A DNA stretch of 64,000 bases. It comes from Lysobacteraceae bacterium (lineage in GTDB: Bacteria > Pseudomonadota > Gammaproteobacteria > Xanthomonadales > Xanthomonadaceae). A program made the position numbers and the translations under genes. Below, one piece after another: positions 18,810 through 26,308 of the stretch. Positions within the stretch are counted from its first letter, which is position 1. Every line of letters starts with the position of its first letter. The notes beneath the pieces were generated by a model. The model ran no database searches. It saw nothing but the letters and a program-made list of their open reading frames with translations, and was not told where the DNA came from. The DNA lies in the NCBI GenBank assembly GCA_003241895.1, contig QBLY01000002.1:186001-250000 (forward strand), in the 5' to 3' direction.

Positions 18810-19206
18810 ATGGCGATGAAGCGGATGGGTTGGGTCGTGCTGGTGCTGGCCCTGCTGCCGGTGCCGGCTTGGGCACAGGCGCCCTACGTGAAGCGCCGAG
18901 GCGAAGGCCGATAGGAAAGCCGAAGTCGCCGCCTCGGGCACCCAGCGCGATCGTGATCCCTCGCGCTTCATCGGCCTGTCCGACGCGCCGATCGCCAGCC
19001 GCGCCAAGGGCACCATCAGCGGCTGGGAGCCGGGCACCGAGTTTTCGCTCGAGAACGGCCAAGTGTGGAAAGTGCTCAAGGGCAAGCTGCGCCTGGATTC
19101 ACCGCGCGAATCGCCCGAGATCCGGGTGGTGCCCGGCATCGCCGGACGCTGGTTCCTTGAAGTGGACCCGGAGCTGCCCAAGGCGCGCGTCTACCGCATC
19201 GACTGA
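18810..19206 (+). pseudogene. Frameshifted small secreted protein
   Basis: Codons from ATG 18810 encode a clear signal peptide (RMGWVVLVLALLPVPAWAQA) and then stop at TAG 18912-18914. In the next frame, from about 18900, a coherent protein continues: ADRKAEVAASGTQRD, FIGLSDAPIASRAKGTISGW, EPGTEFSLENGQVWKVLKG, ending in RVYRID at TGA 19204-19206. A single-base shift near 18893-18902 would restore one protein of about 130 residues. The second half resembles a family of small periplasmic proteins with a GW-x-G-T-x-F-x-L-x-NGQVW core seen in Xanthomonadaceae. Either a young pseudogene or a sequencing error. Confidence 0.7.
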
Positions 19207-19262
19207 GCGAGCAGGCAGGCAATCGTTTGACCGTAGCCTGATTCGCAGCGGCACAAGGCAGG

Positions 19263-19293
19263 ATGCCCGATTGCAGGCGCCTGCATCGGGCAT
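19263..19293 (+). terminator. Strong hairpin terminator
   Basis: A near-perfect inverted repeat (left arm 19263-19278, right arm 19279-19293, one bulged T) centred on GGCGCC and followed by TTTT. It lies 57 bp past the frameshifted gene and insulates the DUF3309 gene. The internal TGCA-N6-TGCA belongs to the stem. Confidence 0.7.
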
Positions 19294-19353
19294 TTTGCCC
19301 GGCGCCGGGCGCAATGGGGCCGTAAGATCCGGCTGTTTGGGCTCCTGCGGGCT

Positions 19354-19370
19354 TGGCATGCAACGTGCAG
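19354..19370 (+). promoter_or_regulatory. Possible sigma-54 promoter or TGCA-N3-TGCA site before the DUF3309 gene
   Basis: TTGGCATG-CAAC-GTGCAG keeps the GG-N10-GC spacing of sigma-54 promoters (GG 19355-19356, GC 19367-19368) with two mismatches to TGGCACG-N4-TTGCA. The same bases contain TGCA-ACG-TGCA (19359-19369), the palindrome found upstream of the algB-like gene. No paired palindrome stands at the expected upstream distance, so this is weaker than the sites at 20449 and 26206. Confidence 0.35.
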
Positions 19371-19401
19371 TGTTCTGCTCACCCAACGAAGGAGTTCCCC
19401 C

Positions 19402-19560
19402 ATGTCCCTGTCCCTGATCCTGTTGATCGTCCTCATCTTGCTGTTGATCGGCTCGCTTCCGACCTGGGGCCACAGCCGGAGCTGGGGCTATGGCCCGAGC
19501 GGTGGCCTGGGTCTGGTGGTGTTGATCATCATCGTGCTGCTGGTGATGGGCCGAATCTGA
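19402..19560 (+). CDS. DUF3309 small membrane protein
   Basis: A 52-residue protein with two hydrophobic segments (LSLILLIVLILLLIGSLPTW and GLVVLIIIVLLVMG) joined by a short HSRSWGYGPSGG loop, the signature of DUF3309. It should sit in the inner membrane; the function is unknown. An AAGGAG SD is placed 9 bp before ATG 19402. It has its own terminators on both sides and so is probably transcribed alone. Confidence 0.88.
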   Translation: MSLSLILLIVLILLLIGSLPTWGHSRSWGYGPSGGLGLVVLIIIVLLVMGRI

Positions 19561-19596
19561 GGTGCTGGCGATGCGCACCTAGAGGTGCACGCAAAC

Positions 19597-19622
19597 AAAG
19601 GGGCGGCCATGGCCGCCCCTTT
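19597..19622. terminator. Bidirectional perfect palindrome terminator
   Basis: A 26-bp perfect palindrome centred on CCATGG, with A-rich left and T-rich right flanks (TTTTC follows). It serves the DUF3309 gene on the plus strand and the DUF3297 gene on the minus strand, which converge here. Confidence 0.8.
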
Positions 19623-19651
19623 TCTTTTGGTGCCGTTCGGCGCGCGGCGGC

Positions 19652-19903
19652 TCAGCCGGCGGGTGGGCTGTCCAGGAACCACACTTCCACTTCGCCACTG
19701 GTCCTGATGGTCATGGCGTTGCCGCGGCGGTCAAGCGACTTGCCCACAGGCAGCCGCACCCAGCCTTCGGAAATGCAGTATTCCTCGACGTTGTTGCGCT
19801 CGATGCCCTTGAAGCGCACGCCGATGCCACGCTCAAGCACGGCGCCGTCGTAGAACGGGCTGCGCGGGTTGACGCAGAGGCGGTCGGGAAGCGTGGTGCT
19901 CAT
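19652..19903 (-). CDS. DUF3297 family protein
   Basis: An 83-residue cytosolic protein. The pattern PDRLCVNPRSPFYDGAVLERG, GIGVRFKGIERNNVEEYCIS and EGWVRLPVGKSLDRRGNAMT is that of DUF3297, conserved in proteobacteria and without known function. The ATG at 19903 has an AAGGA SD; upstream codons of the open frame belong to the divergent gene's leader. Confidence 0.88.
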   Translation of the reverse strand: MSTTLPDRLCVNPRSPFYDGAVLERGIGVRFKGIERNNVEEYCISEGWVRLPVGKSLDRRGNAMTIRTSGEVEVWFLDSPPAG

Positions 19904-19962
19904 GGCGGGATCCTTGGCAGAAGGTAGCCATGATAACGCGCCGTCGAGGTTAGACTCGCGCC

Positions 19963-20343
19963 ATGAGCCAAAGCGCACTCAATGTACTGGGCCGTCCGCT
20001 GCTGCCCTGCGGCACCGAGCCGATGACCGGCTATTTCCGCGACGGCTGCTGCCGCACCGACGCCAGCGACCGCGGGCTGCACGTGGTGTGTGCGGTGATG
20101 ACGCCGGAGTTCCTGGCCTTTTCGCAGCGCCGCGGCAACGATCTGTCCACGCCCCGCCCCGAATTCGATTTCCCGGGCCTGCGCCCGGGCGACCGCTGGT
20201 GCCTGTGCGCGAACCGCTGGCTGGAGGCCTGGATGGAGGGCGTGGCGCCGCGCGTGGTGCTTCAGTCCACCCACCTCAACGCCCTGGGCGTGGTGACGCT
20301 GGAGCAACTCCGGGCACTGGCAGTGGACGCGTCCGGCAACTAA
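19963..20343 (+). CDS. DUF2237 family protein
   Basis: A 126-residue protein of the DUF2237 family: NVLGRPLLPCGTEPMTGYFR, DGCCRTDASDRGLHVVCAVM, RGNDLSTPRPEFDFPGLRPGDRW split by short linkers, and CLCANRWLEAW. Several conserved cysteines (GCC, CLC) suggest a metal or redox role, but none is established. It is divergent from the DUF3297 gene with only 59 bp between the starts. Confidence 0.9.
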   Translation: MSQSALNVLGRPLLPCGTEPMTGYFRDGCCRTDASDRGLHVVCAVMTPEFLAFSQRRGNDLSTPRPEFDFPGLRPGDRWCLCANRWLEAWMEGVAPRVVLQSTHLNALGVVTLEQLRALAVDASGN

Positions 20344-20350
20344 GGGCGCG

Positions 20351-20393
20351 TGCAAAATGCATGGTCCTGAGGGCCCGATCCATGCACAATGCA
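20351..20393 (+). promoter_or_regulatory. Paired TGCA-N3-TGCA palindromes, probable enhancer of the algB-like gene
   Basis: Two copies of an 11-bp palindrome, TGCAAAATGCA (20351-20361) and TGCACAATGCA (20383-20393), have centres 32 bp apart, about three helical turns. The second centre is 62.5 bp from the -24 GG of the sigma-54 promoter at 20449. The two copies also form an overall inverted repeat (TGCATGG / CCATGCA). The layout repeats at 26109-26151. A sigma-54 activator binding as a dimer of dimers is the natural reading; the AlgB-like product itself is the best candidate. Confidence 0.65.
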
Positions 20394-20448
20394 ATATCAA
20401 ACGCCCCGGCGATCGGGGTAGCCCCTGTCCTGAAGGCCTGTATGCAGG

Positions 20449-20464
20449 TGGCACGGGCCTTGCA
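20449..20464 (+). promoter_or_regulatory. Sigma-54 promoter of the algB-like gene
   Basis: TGGCACG-GGCC-TTGCA matches the sigma-54 (RpoN) consensus TGGCACG-N4-TTGCA at every fixed base, with GG at 20450-20451 and GC at 20462-20463. Transcription would start near 20475, 20 bp before the TTG start codon. Confidence 0.8.
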
Positions 20465-20494
20465 GCCCCCTCGGAACCCCCCTTGGAGTCTCCC

Positions 20495-21862
20495 TTGGCC
20501 GAATCCATCGCCAGCCCCATAGGTCGAATCCTGGCCATTGATGACGACGCCCGACTGCTCGAAAGCTTTGGCATGTGCCTGGAAGGCGCCGGCTATCGGG
20601 TGTCCACGGCGACAACGCTGCAGTCCGGCCTGAAGCTGGCCGCCGCCCAGCCGTTCCATGTCTGCCTGCTGGACCGCAACATCGGCCACGAGTCGGGCAT
20701 GGACGCGCTGCCACGGCTGCGCGAGCTGGCGCCACAGATGCGCATCATCATGGTCACGGGCCACTCGCGGGTGGACGACGCGGTGAAAGCGCTGTCTGAA
20801 GGCGCCAGCGATTACCTGGTAAAGCCCTGCTCGCCCGAACAGCTGCGCATCGCGGTGGCGCGCCAGATGGACACCATGCGCCTGCTCGATAAGATCGAAC
20901 GCCTGGAGCGCGAGGTCGAGCCGGGCGCGGCGGTGGACCTGCAGAGCAAAAGCCCGGCCATGGCCCAAGTGCTGGCCGTGGCCCGGCAAGTTGCCGCTAC
21001 CGACGCCAACCTGCTGCTGCTGGGCGAAAGCGGCACCGGCAAGGGTGTGCTGGCCAACGCCATCCACCAGTGGAGCCGGCGCGCGCAGGCGCCCTTTGCC
21101 ACCATCAACTGCCCGTCGCTGTCGGCCGAGCTGATGGAAAGCGAACTGTTCGGCCACGCCAAGGGCTCGTTCACCGGTGCCACCCAAAGCACGCAGGGCC
21201 GCGTCAGCAACGCCGACGGCGGCACGCTGTTCCTGGACGAGGTGGGCGATTTCCCGCTGGCCCTGCAGCCCAAGCTGCTGCGCTTCATCCAGGACAAGCA
21301 GTACGAGCGCATCGGCGACCCGGGTACGCGGCGCGCCGATGTGCGCATCGTCTCGGCCACCAACCGCGACCTGGAAACGATGGTTTCCGAGGGAAGTTTC
21401 CGGCTGGACCTGCTCTACCGGCTCAACGTGATCAGCCTGACGCTGCCGGCGCTGCGCGACCGGCCCGAGGACCTTGAAGACCTCGCGCTGGGCTTCATCG
21501 GCCGCTACGCGCGCAGCTACCACCTGCCGGCGGCGCGCCTGGCGCCCGAGGCACTGGCACGCCTGCGCGCTTACCCCTGGCCGGGCAACGTGCGCGAACT
21601 GCAGAACGTGATGGAGCGCGCGGTGATCCTTTGCACGGGCGAAGTGATCACGCCGGCGCAGTTGGCTCTCGGCACGCAAACCGCGGCTGGCGGCGACGCC
21701 GTCCCTGCCGCGGTGGCCGGTGCACCCATCACCATCAATCTACTGGAGCGCCGGCACATCGAAGCCGTGGTGGCCGCCAGCGAAACACTGGATGCCGCCG
21801 CCAAAACGCTCGGCATCGATGGATCCACCCTTTACCGGAAACGGAAGTCGTACGGCATTTAA
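20495..21862 (+). CDS. algB: AlgB-like NtrC-family response regulator (sigma-54 activator)
   Basis: A 455-residue regulator: receiver domain (residues 10-125, phospho-acceptor Asp60 in LLDRN), AAA+ domain (about 150-385; Walker A GESGTGKG near 177, GSFTGA at 224-229 where most relatives have GAFTGA, ESELFGH, GTLFLDE), and a Fis-type HTH ending [22 protein letters not shown]. Length and C-terminus match AlgB of Pseudomonas. TTG 20495 is chosen because of the SD TTGGAG 5 bp upstream and because it gives the AlgB length; the open frame begins earlier at 20357 within the enhancer. No KinB-like kinase is adjacent. GSFTGA keeps the sigma-54-contacting Phe-Thr pair. Confidence 0.85.
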   Translation: MAESIASPIGRILAIDDDARLLESFGMCLEGAGYRVSTATTLQSGLKLAAAQPFHVCLLDRNIGHESGMDALPRLRELAPQMRIIMVTGHSRVDDAVKALSEGASDYLVKPCSPEQLRIAVARQMDTMRLLDKIERLEREVEPGAAVDLQSKSPAMAQVLAVARQVAATDANLLLLGESGTGKGVLANAIHQWSRRAQAPFATINCPSLSAELMESELFGHAKGSFTGATQSTQGRVSNADGGTLFLDEVGDFPLALQPKLLRFIQDKQYERIGDPGTRRADVRIVSATNRDLETMVSEGSFRLDLLYRLNVISLTLPALRDRPEDLEDLALGFIGRYARSYHLPAARLAPEALARLRAYPWPGNVRELQNVMERAVILCTGEVITPAQLALGTQTAAGGDAVPAAVAGAPITINLLERRHIEAVVAASETLDAAAKTLGIDGSTLYRKRKSYGI

Positions 21863-21870
21863 AGGGACGA

Positions 21871-21892
21871 CCTCCCGCGCTACGCCGGGAGG
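21871..21892 (+). terminator. Hairpin after the algB-like gene
   Basis: CCTCCCG (21871-21877) pairs perfectly with CGGGAGG (21886-21892) across an 8-base loop, 8 bp past the stop codon. The following GATTTG gives only a weak T-run. Confidence 0.55.
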
Positions 21893-21970
21893 GATTTGCG
21901 ATCAGGAGTGAGGGACGTGCAGCATTTGAACCAGCGCAACGATCGATCCAGCGTCGAAGAGGGCGCTGAC

Positions 21971-22462
21971 GTGTCGGACACGAAGCCCAGGCTGCTTTCA
22001 GGGGTGTTGCTGGCGGTGTGGGTATTGGCGATCGTGGTCGCTGGCGCCGCGGCAGGGCTTCTGTTCCCGCCCGGTGAGTGGTACCAGCAGTTGGCCAAGC
22101 CGACCTGGAACCCGCCGCCGTGGCTGTTCGGCCCGGTGTGGACGACGCTCTACGTGCTGCTGGGTATCGGCGCATGGCTGGTGTGGCGCGAGCCGGGTGT
22201 GGCGGCCGAAGAACGTCGCGGCGCATGGATCGCTTTTGGCGTCCATGCGGTCCTCAATCTGTCCTGGACAGCGCTATTCTTCGGGCTCAAGCAGCCCGGC
22301 CTGGCCTTCCTTGAAATTAGCCTGATGTGGATAGTGCTGCTGTGGATGACGCTGCGGTTCGGCCGCGTGAGCGCCCTTGCGGGCTACCTGCAGATGCCGC
22401 TGGTGCTGTGGGTGAGTTTCGCTCTGGTGCTCAATGGCACCATCTGGCTCATGAACGCCTGA
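21971..22462 (+). CDS. tspO: TspO/MBR-family membrane protein
   Basis: A 163-residue protein with five predicted membrane helices. The TspO signature WYQQLAKPTWNPPPWLFGP followed by WTTLYVLLGIGAWL is clear, as is NLSWTALFFGL in helix 4. TspO binds tetrapyrroles and related ligands and is tied to oxidative and light stress. GTG 21971 gives the family length; the frame is open up to 21896, which would add a 25-residue polar extension lacking an SD. Confidence 0.9.
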   Translation: MSDTKPRLLSGVLLAVWVLAIVVAGAAAGLLFPPGEWYQQLAKPTWNPPPWLFGPVWTTLYVLLGIGAWLVWREPGVAAEERRGAWIAFGVHAVLNLSWTALFFGLKQPGLAFLEISLMWIVLLWMTLRFGRVSALAGYLQMPLVLWVSFALVLNGTIWLMNA

Positions 22463-22494
22463 CCGAAGACGGCTTTGAGAATCCAGGGGAATCC

Positions 22495-24642
22495 ATGTTG
22501 ACTCAACCCGCTACGTTCCGCTATCGGCTGTACACCGGTCTTCTTTTTTTCTCCGTGGTTGTGATCCTGGGCACATCCATCCTCTCGCTGCGCACCACGG
22601 GCCAGCTGCAGGACTCGGTCTCCGTCGCCAGCCACACCGAGCGGGTGATCGCCCAGGTAAACGAGTTCTGGGGACTGGTGGGAAACAGCGAATCCAACGG
22701 CCTGCGCTACCTATTTACCGGGGAACCACGGTACCTGGTGGCGTTCCGAACCGACGTTGCGGCGATTGACGACTCGCTGGACCAACTGACGGCACTGGCG
22801 GCCGACAATCCACAACAATCCGCGAAGGTGGCCGAGCTTCGCCGTCTGCATATGGAGCGGGTGAGTTTCGGCATGACCACCATGCAGCTGAAGTCCGACG
22901 AGATGGCCGGCAATCCGGCGGCGGGCCGTACGGTCCGGGAACGTCTGGCCAGCGGCGACGGTGGTCGCCTCCGGGAAGGGCTGCGTGTAGCGAGGGACAA
23001 CCTGCTGACAAAAGAACGCGACCTTCTGGTGGCTCGCAGTGAGCAGCGCAACAAGATGATCCGCCAGAACTGGGCCACCGTGCTGATCGCCAATGGCCTG
23101 GCGCTGGTTGCGGGCATGGTGGGCTATTCCGCCACGCGCCGCATGCAGCGCAAGGCCATGGAAGCCTATCGCTCCGACCTGCAGGCCGACCAGGCGCGCC
23201 GCTCCAGCCAGGACAAATCCGTTTTCCTGGCCAGCATGAGCCATGAGATACGCACGCCGATGAACGCCATCTTCGGCTTCACCAACCTGCTCGGCGAAAC
23301 TGCCACCGATCCCACCCAGGCCGAGTACGTCGCCTCGATCAAGAAAAGCGGCCAGGCCCTGCTGTCGCTGATCAACGACGTGCTGGACCTGTCGAAGATG
23401 GAGGCCGGCAAGTTCGAGCTGCGCGAAGAGCCCACCGACCTGCACGAGATCGTTGAACAGACCCTTGTGATGTTCCGGCAGACCGCCGACGCCAAGGGCA
23501 TCTACCTGCGCGTCGTATACGAAGGCCGCGCGGAGCAGCCGCTGCTGGTGGATCCCGTGCGCCTGCGCCAGGTGATGATCAACCTGGTGGGCAACGCCAT
23601 CAAGTACACCGAAAAGGGCGGCGTTATCGTGCAAATCTGCTGCGTGCCCAGCGCACTGGACGGCCACTGCGACCTCAAGATCGAAGTGGTGGACACCGGC
23701 ACGGGCATCGCGCCGCACCAGCTGGGCGTGATCTTCGATCCGTTCGAGCAGGGCGACAATCCCGACGGCAAGAGCCGCGAAGGCACCGGCCTGGGCCTGA
23801 GCATCTCGCGCCGGCTGGCCACCCTGATGGGTGGCGAGCTGGGCGCGGAAAGCAGGCTGGGCGAAGGCTCCCGGTTCACCATGCACATGCCGCAACGCGC
23901 CCTGCATCTTTCGCCTGTAAGCCAGAAGCCAAAGTCCGACGAGCGGGTTGATTTCGACCGGCTGCCGCCGCTGGACGTGCTGCTGGTGGACGACGTGGCC
24001 TGGAACCGCGACCTGGGCGTGGCCTACCTGCGCGGCAGCCACCACCAGGTCCGTGAGGCACGCGACGGCGTAGAGGCGCTCGAGCAGATCAAGGAAAAGC
24101 TGCCCGACGTGGTTCTGATGGACCTGCGCATGCCGCGCATGTCGGGCGAACAGGCGCTGATGCGGATCAAGTCCGACCCGGCCACGGCGCACCTGCCGGT
24201 AATCGCGGTGACGGCGTCGAGCATGCAGCACGAAGAGGGCACTATGCGGCGCCGCTTTGATGGCTTCGTTCGCAAACCCTATTCCAAAGCGGACCTTTTT
24301 GACATGTTGGCGCTGCATTTCCGGGCGCAGCCTGCCGCGGCGGCTGCCGTGCCAGAGGCTGAAACCGCGACGGGGGAGCTGCCCGGCCCCAGGGTTCGCG
24401 ACGAGGCGGCCTTGGCAAAGCTGCATCTGCTGCTGGACCAACGCATGGCCGGGATGAGGGCGTCTTTGCGCATGCGCGAGATCAACGATGCCGCCACCGA
24501 GCTGGCGGCGCTGGCGCAGGTTCTGCAGTGGCCGGCGCTTTCCGCGCACGCGCAGGCGCTGGCCAGCGCGGTGGATCGCTTTGACGTGCCCGAAGTGAAG
24601 CGGCTGCTCGACGCCACGCCGCAGCCAGGGGGCGCACCGTGA
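22495..24642 (+). CDS. CHASE3-type hybrid sensor histidine kinase with C-terminal receiver
   Basis: A 715-residue membrane kinase. A first helix (about 13-33) and a second (about 203-222) bracket a helical periplasmic CHASE3-like sensor (RTTGQLQDSV, then EPRYLVAF). The HisKA H-box SHEIRTPMNA has His250; the ATPase domain shows NLVGNAIKYT, DTGTGI and GTGLGLS. A receiver follows with Asp543 (LMDLRMP), then a helical C-terminal segment of about 90 residues that lies where an HPt would but shows no obvious phospho-histidine motif. SD AGGGGA. The stop overlaps the next gene (GTGA), so both act together. Confidence 0.88.
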   Translation: MLTQPATFRYRLYTGLLFFSVVVILGTSILSLRTTGQLQDSVSVASHTERVIAQVNEFWGLVGNSESNGLRYLFTGEPRYLVAFRTDVAAIDDSLDQLTALAADNPQQSAKVAELRRLHMERVSFGMTTMQLKSDEMAGNPAAGRTVRERLASGDGGRLREGLRVARDNLLTKERDLLVARSEQRNKMIRQNWATVLIANGLALVAGMVGYSATRRMQRKAMEAYRSDLQADQARRSSQDKSVFLASMSHEIRTPMNAIFGFTNLLGETATDPTQAEYVASIKKSGQALLSLINDVLDLSKMEAGKFELREEPTDLHEIVEQTLVMFRQTADAKGIYLRVVYEGRAEQPLLVDPVRLRQVMINLVGNAIKYTEKGGVIVQICCVPSALDGHCDLKIEVVDTGTGIAPHQLGVIFDPFEQGDNPDGKSREGTGLGLSISRRLATLMGGELGAESRLGEGSRFTMHMPQRALHLSPVSQKPKSDERVDFDRLPPLDVLLVDDVAWNRDLGVAYLRGSHHQVREARDGVEALEQIKEKLPDVVLMDLRMPRMSGEQALMRIKSDPATAHLPVIAVTASSMQHEEGTMRRRFDGFVRKPYSKADLFDMLALHFRAQPAAAAAVPEAETATGELPGPRVRDEAALAKLHLLLDQRMAGMRASLRMREINDAATELAALAQVLQWPALSAHAQALASAVDRFDVPEVKRLLDATPQPGGAP

Positions 24643-25721
24643 CTTTGCCCTGCACCGCCGTGGTGATGGTGGTGGACGACCAGGAAGCCAACGTGCGCAC
24701 GGTGGGCGGCCTTTTGGCGCGCGCCGGGTTCGACGTGATGCCCTGCTTCAGTGGCCAGGATGCCCTGGACCGCATGGCGGCCGGTCTTCCCGACCTGGTG
24801 CTTCTGGACATGCGCATGCCGGTGATGGACGGATTCCAGGTGCTGGAGCGGCTGCAGGCCGACGAGGCGACACGTTCGCTGCCGGTGATATTCCTCACCG
24901 CCGACCACGAGCGCGAATCGCTGGTGCGGGCGTTTTCCAGTGGCGCGGTGGACTATGTCACCAAGCCCTTCGTGCCCGAGGAGCTGCTGGCGCGCGTTCG
25001 CACGCACTGCGAGCTGAAAGTTGCGCGGGACCGGCAGCAGCAGCTCGCGTGCGAACGCCAGGAGAGCCTGGAGCTGATCGCGCACGACCTGCGAAACCAC
25101 TTCACCAACGTCATGTTCGCCAGTGAACTGCTGGCGGCGGGTGACCTGGCCGACAGCAAGCGCGAGCGCCTCGCGGCGTCCATCCGCAGTTCGGCCGATG
25201 CCGGGCTGCTGTTCCTGCAGGCGGTGCTGGACCAGGCCGCAGGTGAGGTGCAGGGTTTGGCGCTGGAGCCGCTGCCGGCCGCGCAGGTATTCCAGGACGC
25301 GGTGGACGTGATGGCGGCCCAGGCGGAGGCCAAGGGCATGCGCTTCGAGCTGGATCTTGATCGCCGCCTGCTGGTCCGCGGCCAGCGCGACGCCGTGGGT
25401 CATGTACTGCAGAACCTGATTTCCAACGCGATCAAGTACGCACCCCGCGGCAGCGTGGTGACGCTGTCGGCACAGGCGCACGAGGGCAACGCGCGCCTGC
25501 GAGTGCTGGACGTGGGGCCGGGCGTGTCGGACCTGGAGCAGGCGTCGCTGTTCCAGCGCTTCGTGACGCTTTCCAGTCAGCCTACCGGCGGCGAAACCGC
25601 CACCGGCCTCGGGCTGGCCCTGGCCAAACAGAAGTCGCGGGCCCTCGGCGGAGACCTCTGGTACGAGCACCGCCCAGGCGGCGGCGCCTGCTTCACGCTG
25701 GAACTGCCGCGCGTTCCATGA
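24639..25721 (+). CDS. Receiver-histidine kinase hybrid (REC-HisKA-HATPase)
   Basis: A 360-residue soluble protein. The N-terminal receiver has Asp57 (LLDMRMP) and the switch lysine in VDYVTKPF. It is followed by an H-box IAHDLRNHFTN (His149), then N-box NLISNAIKYAPRG and a degenerate G1 box (VLDVGPGVSD) with GETATGLGLAL as G2. It is coupled to the upstream kinase by a 4-bp overlap, suggesting phosphotransfer from that kinase to this receiver, which would control a second kinase activity. The order REC before kinase is a known but less common arrangement. Confidence 0.88.
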   Translation: MTLPCTAVVMVVDDQEANVRTVGGLLARAGFDVMPCFSGQDALDRMAAGLPDLVLLDMRMPVMDGFQVLERLQADEATRSLPVIFLTADHERESLVRAFSSGAVDYVTKPFVPEELLARVRTHCELKVARDRQQQLACERQESLELIAHDLRNHFTNVMFASELLAAGDLADSKRERLAASIRSSADAGLLFLQAVLDQAAGEVQGLALEPLPAAQVFQDAVDVMAAQAEAKGMRFELDLDRRLLVRGQRDAVGHVLQNLISNAIKYAPRGSVVTLSAQAHEGNARLRVLDVGPGVSDLEQASLFQRFVTLSSQPTGGETATGLGLALAKQKSRALGGDLWYEHRPGGGACFTLELPRVP

Positions 25722-25743
25722 CCCCGCCCGCCGACTTCCCATG

Positions 25744-25775
25744 AAGAAGGGCGCGCCTCGCGGCGCGCCCTTCTT
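25744..25775 (+). terminator. Strong intrinsic terminator
   Basis: A 14-bp perfect stem, AAGAAGGGCGCGCC (25744-25757) against GGCGCGCCCTTCTT (25762-25775) with a TCGC tetraloop. It ends the two-kinase operon and also stands beyond the stop of the convergent entericidin-like gene. Confidence 0.85.
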
Positions 25776-25799
25776 GCATCACGGCCCGGGAAGCGCCGT

Positions 25800-25952
25800 T
25801 CAGTTCTTGGCGTCTTCCGCCGTTTCTTCGATCACTTCACCGGCCTTCTTGACGTCCTGGCCAGCGCCGGAAATCGTGTTGCAGGCGGTCAGCGAACCAA
25901 GCGAGAAGCCCAGCAGGGCAAGGGCAGCGAAGGTGCGCAGGGTGGTCTTCAT
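25800..25952 (-). CDS. Entericidin-like small lipoprotein
   Basis: A 50-residue lipoprotein precursor: MKTTLRTFAALALLGFSLGS, lipobox LTAC, then NTISGAGQDVKKAGEVIEE, the pattern of entericidin A/B-type proteins. The mature peptide of about 27 residues would be lipid-anchored in the envelope; entericidins are stationary-phase/stress peptides. AAGGA SD before ATG 25952. It is divergent from the lipoprotein gene at 26309 and shares its palindrome pair; a sigma-54-like promoter faces it at 26039-26054. Confidence 0.88.
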   Translation of the reverse strand: MKTTLRTFAALALLGFSLGSLTACNTISGAGQDVKKAGEVIEETAEDAKN

Positions 25953-26038
25953 GGGGATTCCTTCATTTTTGGTAATGCATGGAGTGAGTCTTTGGATCCG
26001 GGGGAGGGGTCGGCAAGCGCCGATCCTGTCCAAGCATC

Positions 26039-26054
26039 TCCAAGAAGCGTGCCA
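26039..26054 (-). promoter_or_regulatory. Sigma-54-like promoter facing the entericidin gene
   Basis: On the minus strand the bases read TGGCACG-CTTC-TTGGA. The -24 part is perfect; the -12 part has G where the consensus has C (TTGCA), which would weaken it. The -24 GG (26053-26052) is 61.5 bp from the centre of the nearer palindrome (26114), the mirror image of the plus-strand arrangement. Confidence 0.5.
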
Positions 26055-26108
26055 ACGCTCCCCCGCGCGCAGCAGGCGCATTGCACGGGTGATTTGAAAC
26101 GCGGGGTA

Positions 26109-26151
26109 TGCGAAACGCATGGCGACCTGCCCTGTGACCGTGCAGCGTGCA
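26109..26151. promoter_or_regulatory. Paired TGCR-N3-YGCA palindromes between divergent lipoprotein genes
   Basis: TGCGAAACGCA (26109-26119) and TGCAGCGTGCA (26141-26151) have centres exactly 32 bp apart, the same as the pair before the algB-like gene. The outer distances to the two flanking sigma-54 -24 elements are both 61.5 bp, so the pair sits in the exact middle of a mirror-symmetric divergent promoter region. Probable binding site for a sigma-54 activator. Confidence 0.65.
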
Positions 26152-26205
26152 TGTTCGCCGCGCTTGAACCAGGCCAAACGCCGCACTGCATGGGCCTGCG
26201 GCGGT

Positions 26206-26221
26206 TGGCACGGGACTTGCT
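26206..26221 (+). promoter_or_regulatory. Sigma-54 promoter of the lipoprotein - DUF2383 genes
   Basis: TGGCACG-GGAC-TTGCT matches the sigma-54 consensus at all fixed positions (GG 26207-26208, GC 26219-26220, N10 between). The start of transcription would be near 26232, leaving a 76-base leader before ATG 26309. Confidence 0.8.
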
Positions 26222-26308
26222 GCCTGTTCCATGACGTCGCCTTGCGACTCCGTGGCGCCCGCCTCCCCGCAGCGCCGCGAAAACCTTCCCCCCTAGCGGA
26301 GTTTTCCC

